Shown in pieces: positions 6,026 to 6,164 of a DNA stretch of 6,164 nt. This DNA comes from an uncultured Bacilli bacterium. Its GTDB lineage: Bacteria; Bacillota_I; Bacilli_A; RF39; UBA660. The stretch covers positions 1 through 6,164 of the forward strand of contig CANPZJ010000046.1 in assembly GCA_947588795.1 (NCBI GenBank), given 5' to 3'. Position numbers and translations under genes: made by a program. The notes under the pieces were generated by a model. It was not told where the DNA came from. It was given only the letters and a program-made list of their open reading frames with translations, and did not search any database. The stretch's first letter is position 1. Every line of letters begins with the position of its first letter.

Positions 6026-6045
6026 CCCGAACTATAAGGTTCGAG
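6026..6045 (-). terminator. Possible weak terminator hairpin between tRNA-Leu and the HIT gene
   Basis: CGAAC (6028-6032) and GTTCG (6039-6043) are inverted around a 6-base loop, with one mismatch and a further C-G pair (6026 and 6045) outside. On the minus strand the stem is followed by GGTTTTAAAA. It sits 14 bases after the tRNA 3' end. The stem is short and the T run is short, so it may only attenuate read-through or act in tRNA 3' processing. Confidence 0.35.
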
Positions 6046-6058
6046 TCTATTATTATAT

Positions 6059-6144
6059 TGGTGCTCATACTCGGACTTGAACCGAGACTTCCAAAGGAAA
6101 ATAGATTTTGAGTCTATCGCGTCTGCCAATTTCGCCATATGAGC
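6059..6144 (-). tRNA. tRNA-Leu(CAA), CCA encoded
   Basis: The minus strand folds into a complete class II tRNA of 86 bases. The acceptor stem is GCTCATA (from 6144) with TATGAGC, followed by discriminator A (6062) and an encoded CCA (6061-6059). The D arm has GCG/CGC. The anticodon stem ATAGA/TCTAT encloses the loop CTCAAAA, giving anticodon CAA (6110-6108), which reads UUG. A long variable arm with TTCC/GGAA pairing and a T arm CTCGG/CCGAG with loop TTCAAGT follow. The long variable arm and discriminator A fit leucine. Confidence 0.96.
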
Positions 6145-6155
6145 AAGCTAGAAAT

Positions 6156-6164
6156 ATTATAGCA
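6156..6164 (-). promoter_or_regulatory. Extended -10 promoter of tRNA-Leu
   Basis: At the right edge the minus strand reads TGCTATAAT: a consensus -10 box TATAAT (6156-6161) with the extended TGn element (6163-6164). Transcription would start near 6149, about 5 bases before the tRNA 5' end. The -35 region lies outside the window. With no strong terminator after the tRNA, this promoter may also feed the HIT and 78-residue genes. Confidence 0.7.

Noticed and set aside
6038..6047. GGTTCGAGTC on the plus strand, which looks like the T arm of a tRNA
   Set aside because: No acceptor, D or anticodon arm can be assembled around it. The bases are better explained as one arm of the short hairpin after tRNA-Leu.

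Overview
This is an AT-rich stretch of a low-GC Gram-positive-type genome. The host is most likely an uncultured gut-type member of Bacilli related to the RF39, Erysipelotrichales or Acholeplasma side of the phylum. That placement is inferred from base composition, strong AGGAGG-type ribosome binding sites, a ClpC-type chaperone and a sortase-anchored surface protein; no marker gene fixes it. All complete genes end in TAA. Every tryptophan codon I checked (five in the adhesin, one in the HIT protein) is TGG, so nothing points to TGA being read as Trp.

Layout: (1) 1-1879, minus strand: a ClpC-like AAA+ unfoldase gene, complete at its N-terminus and cut by the left edge inside its second ATPase domain. 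Its first ATPase is canonical, but the second has unusual substitutions at catalytic positions. (2) 1880-2085: a divergent intergenic region with an imperfect CtsR-like heptad repeat, an 11-bp-spaced direct repeat and a strong ribosome binding site fixing a TTG start. (3) 2086-5095, plus strand: a two-gene unit of an 822-residue surface adhesin (signal peptide, Cys-Gln thioester domain, Ig-like linker, five SpaA/Cna-B-like domains, VPKTL sorting signal) and a sortase overlapping it by 23 bases. (4) 5105-5131: a hairpin with T runs on both sides, apparently a bidirectional terminator between converging units. (5) 5130-6144, minus strand: reading in transcription order, a tRNA-Leu(CAA) with an extended -10 promoter, a HIT-family hydrolase-like protein and a 78-residue Tyr/Pro/Gly-rich protein of unknown function.

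How the genes work together: the adhesin and sortase form a self-contained surface-display cassette. The adhesin would be secreted, anchored by the overlapping sortase, and could bond covalently to a target through its thioester. The Clp gene is transcribed away from this cassette and need not be related to it. The tRNA, HIT and 78-residue genes look like ordinary chromosomal content. The strongest points of interest are the degenerate second Clp ATPase, the non-canonical sorting signal with its dedicated sortase, and the uneven distribution of isopeptide-bond residues along the adhesin stalk. I see no mobile element, CRISPR array or phage gene.
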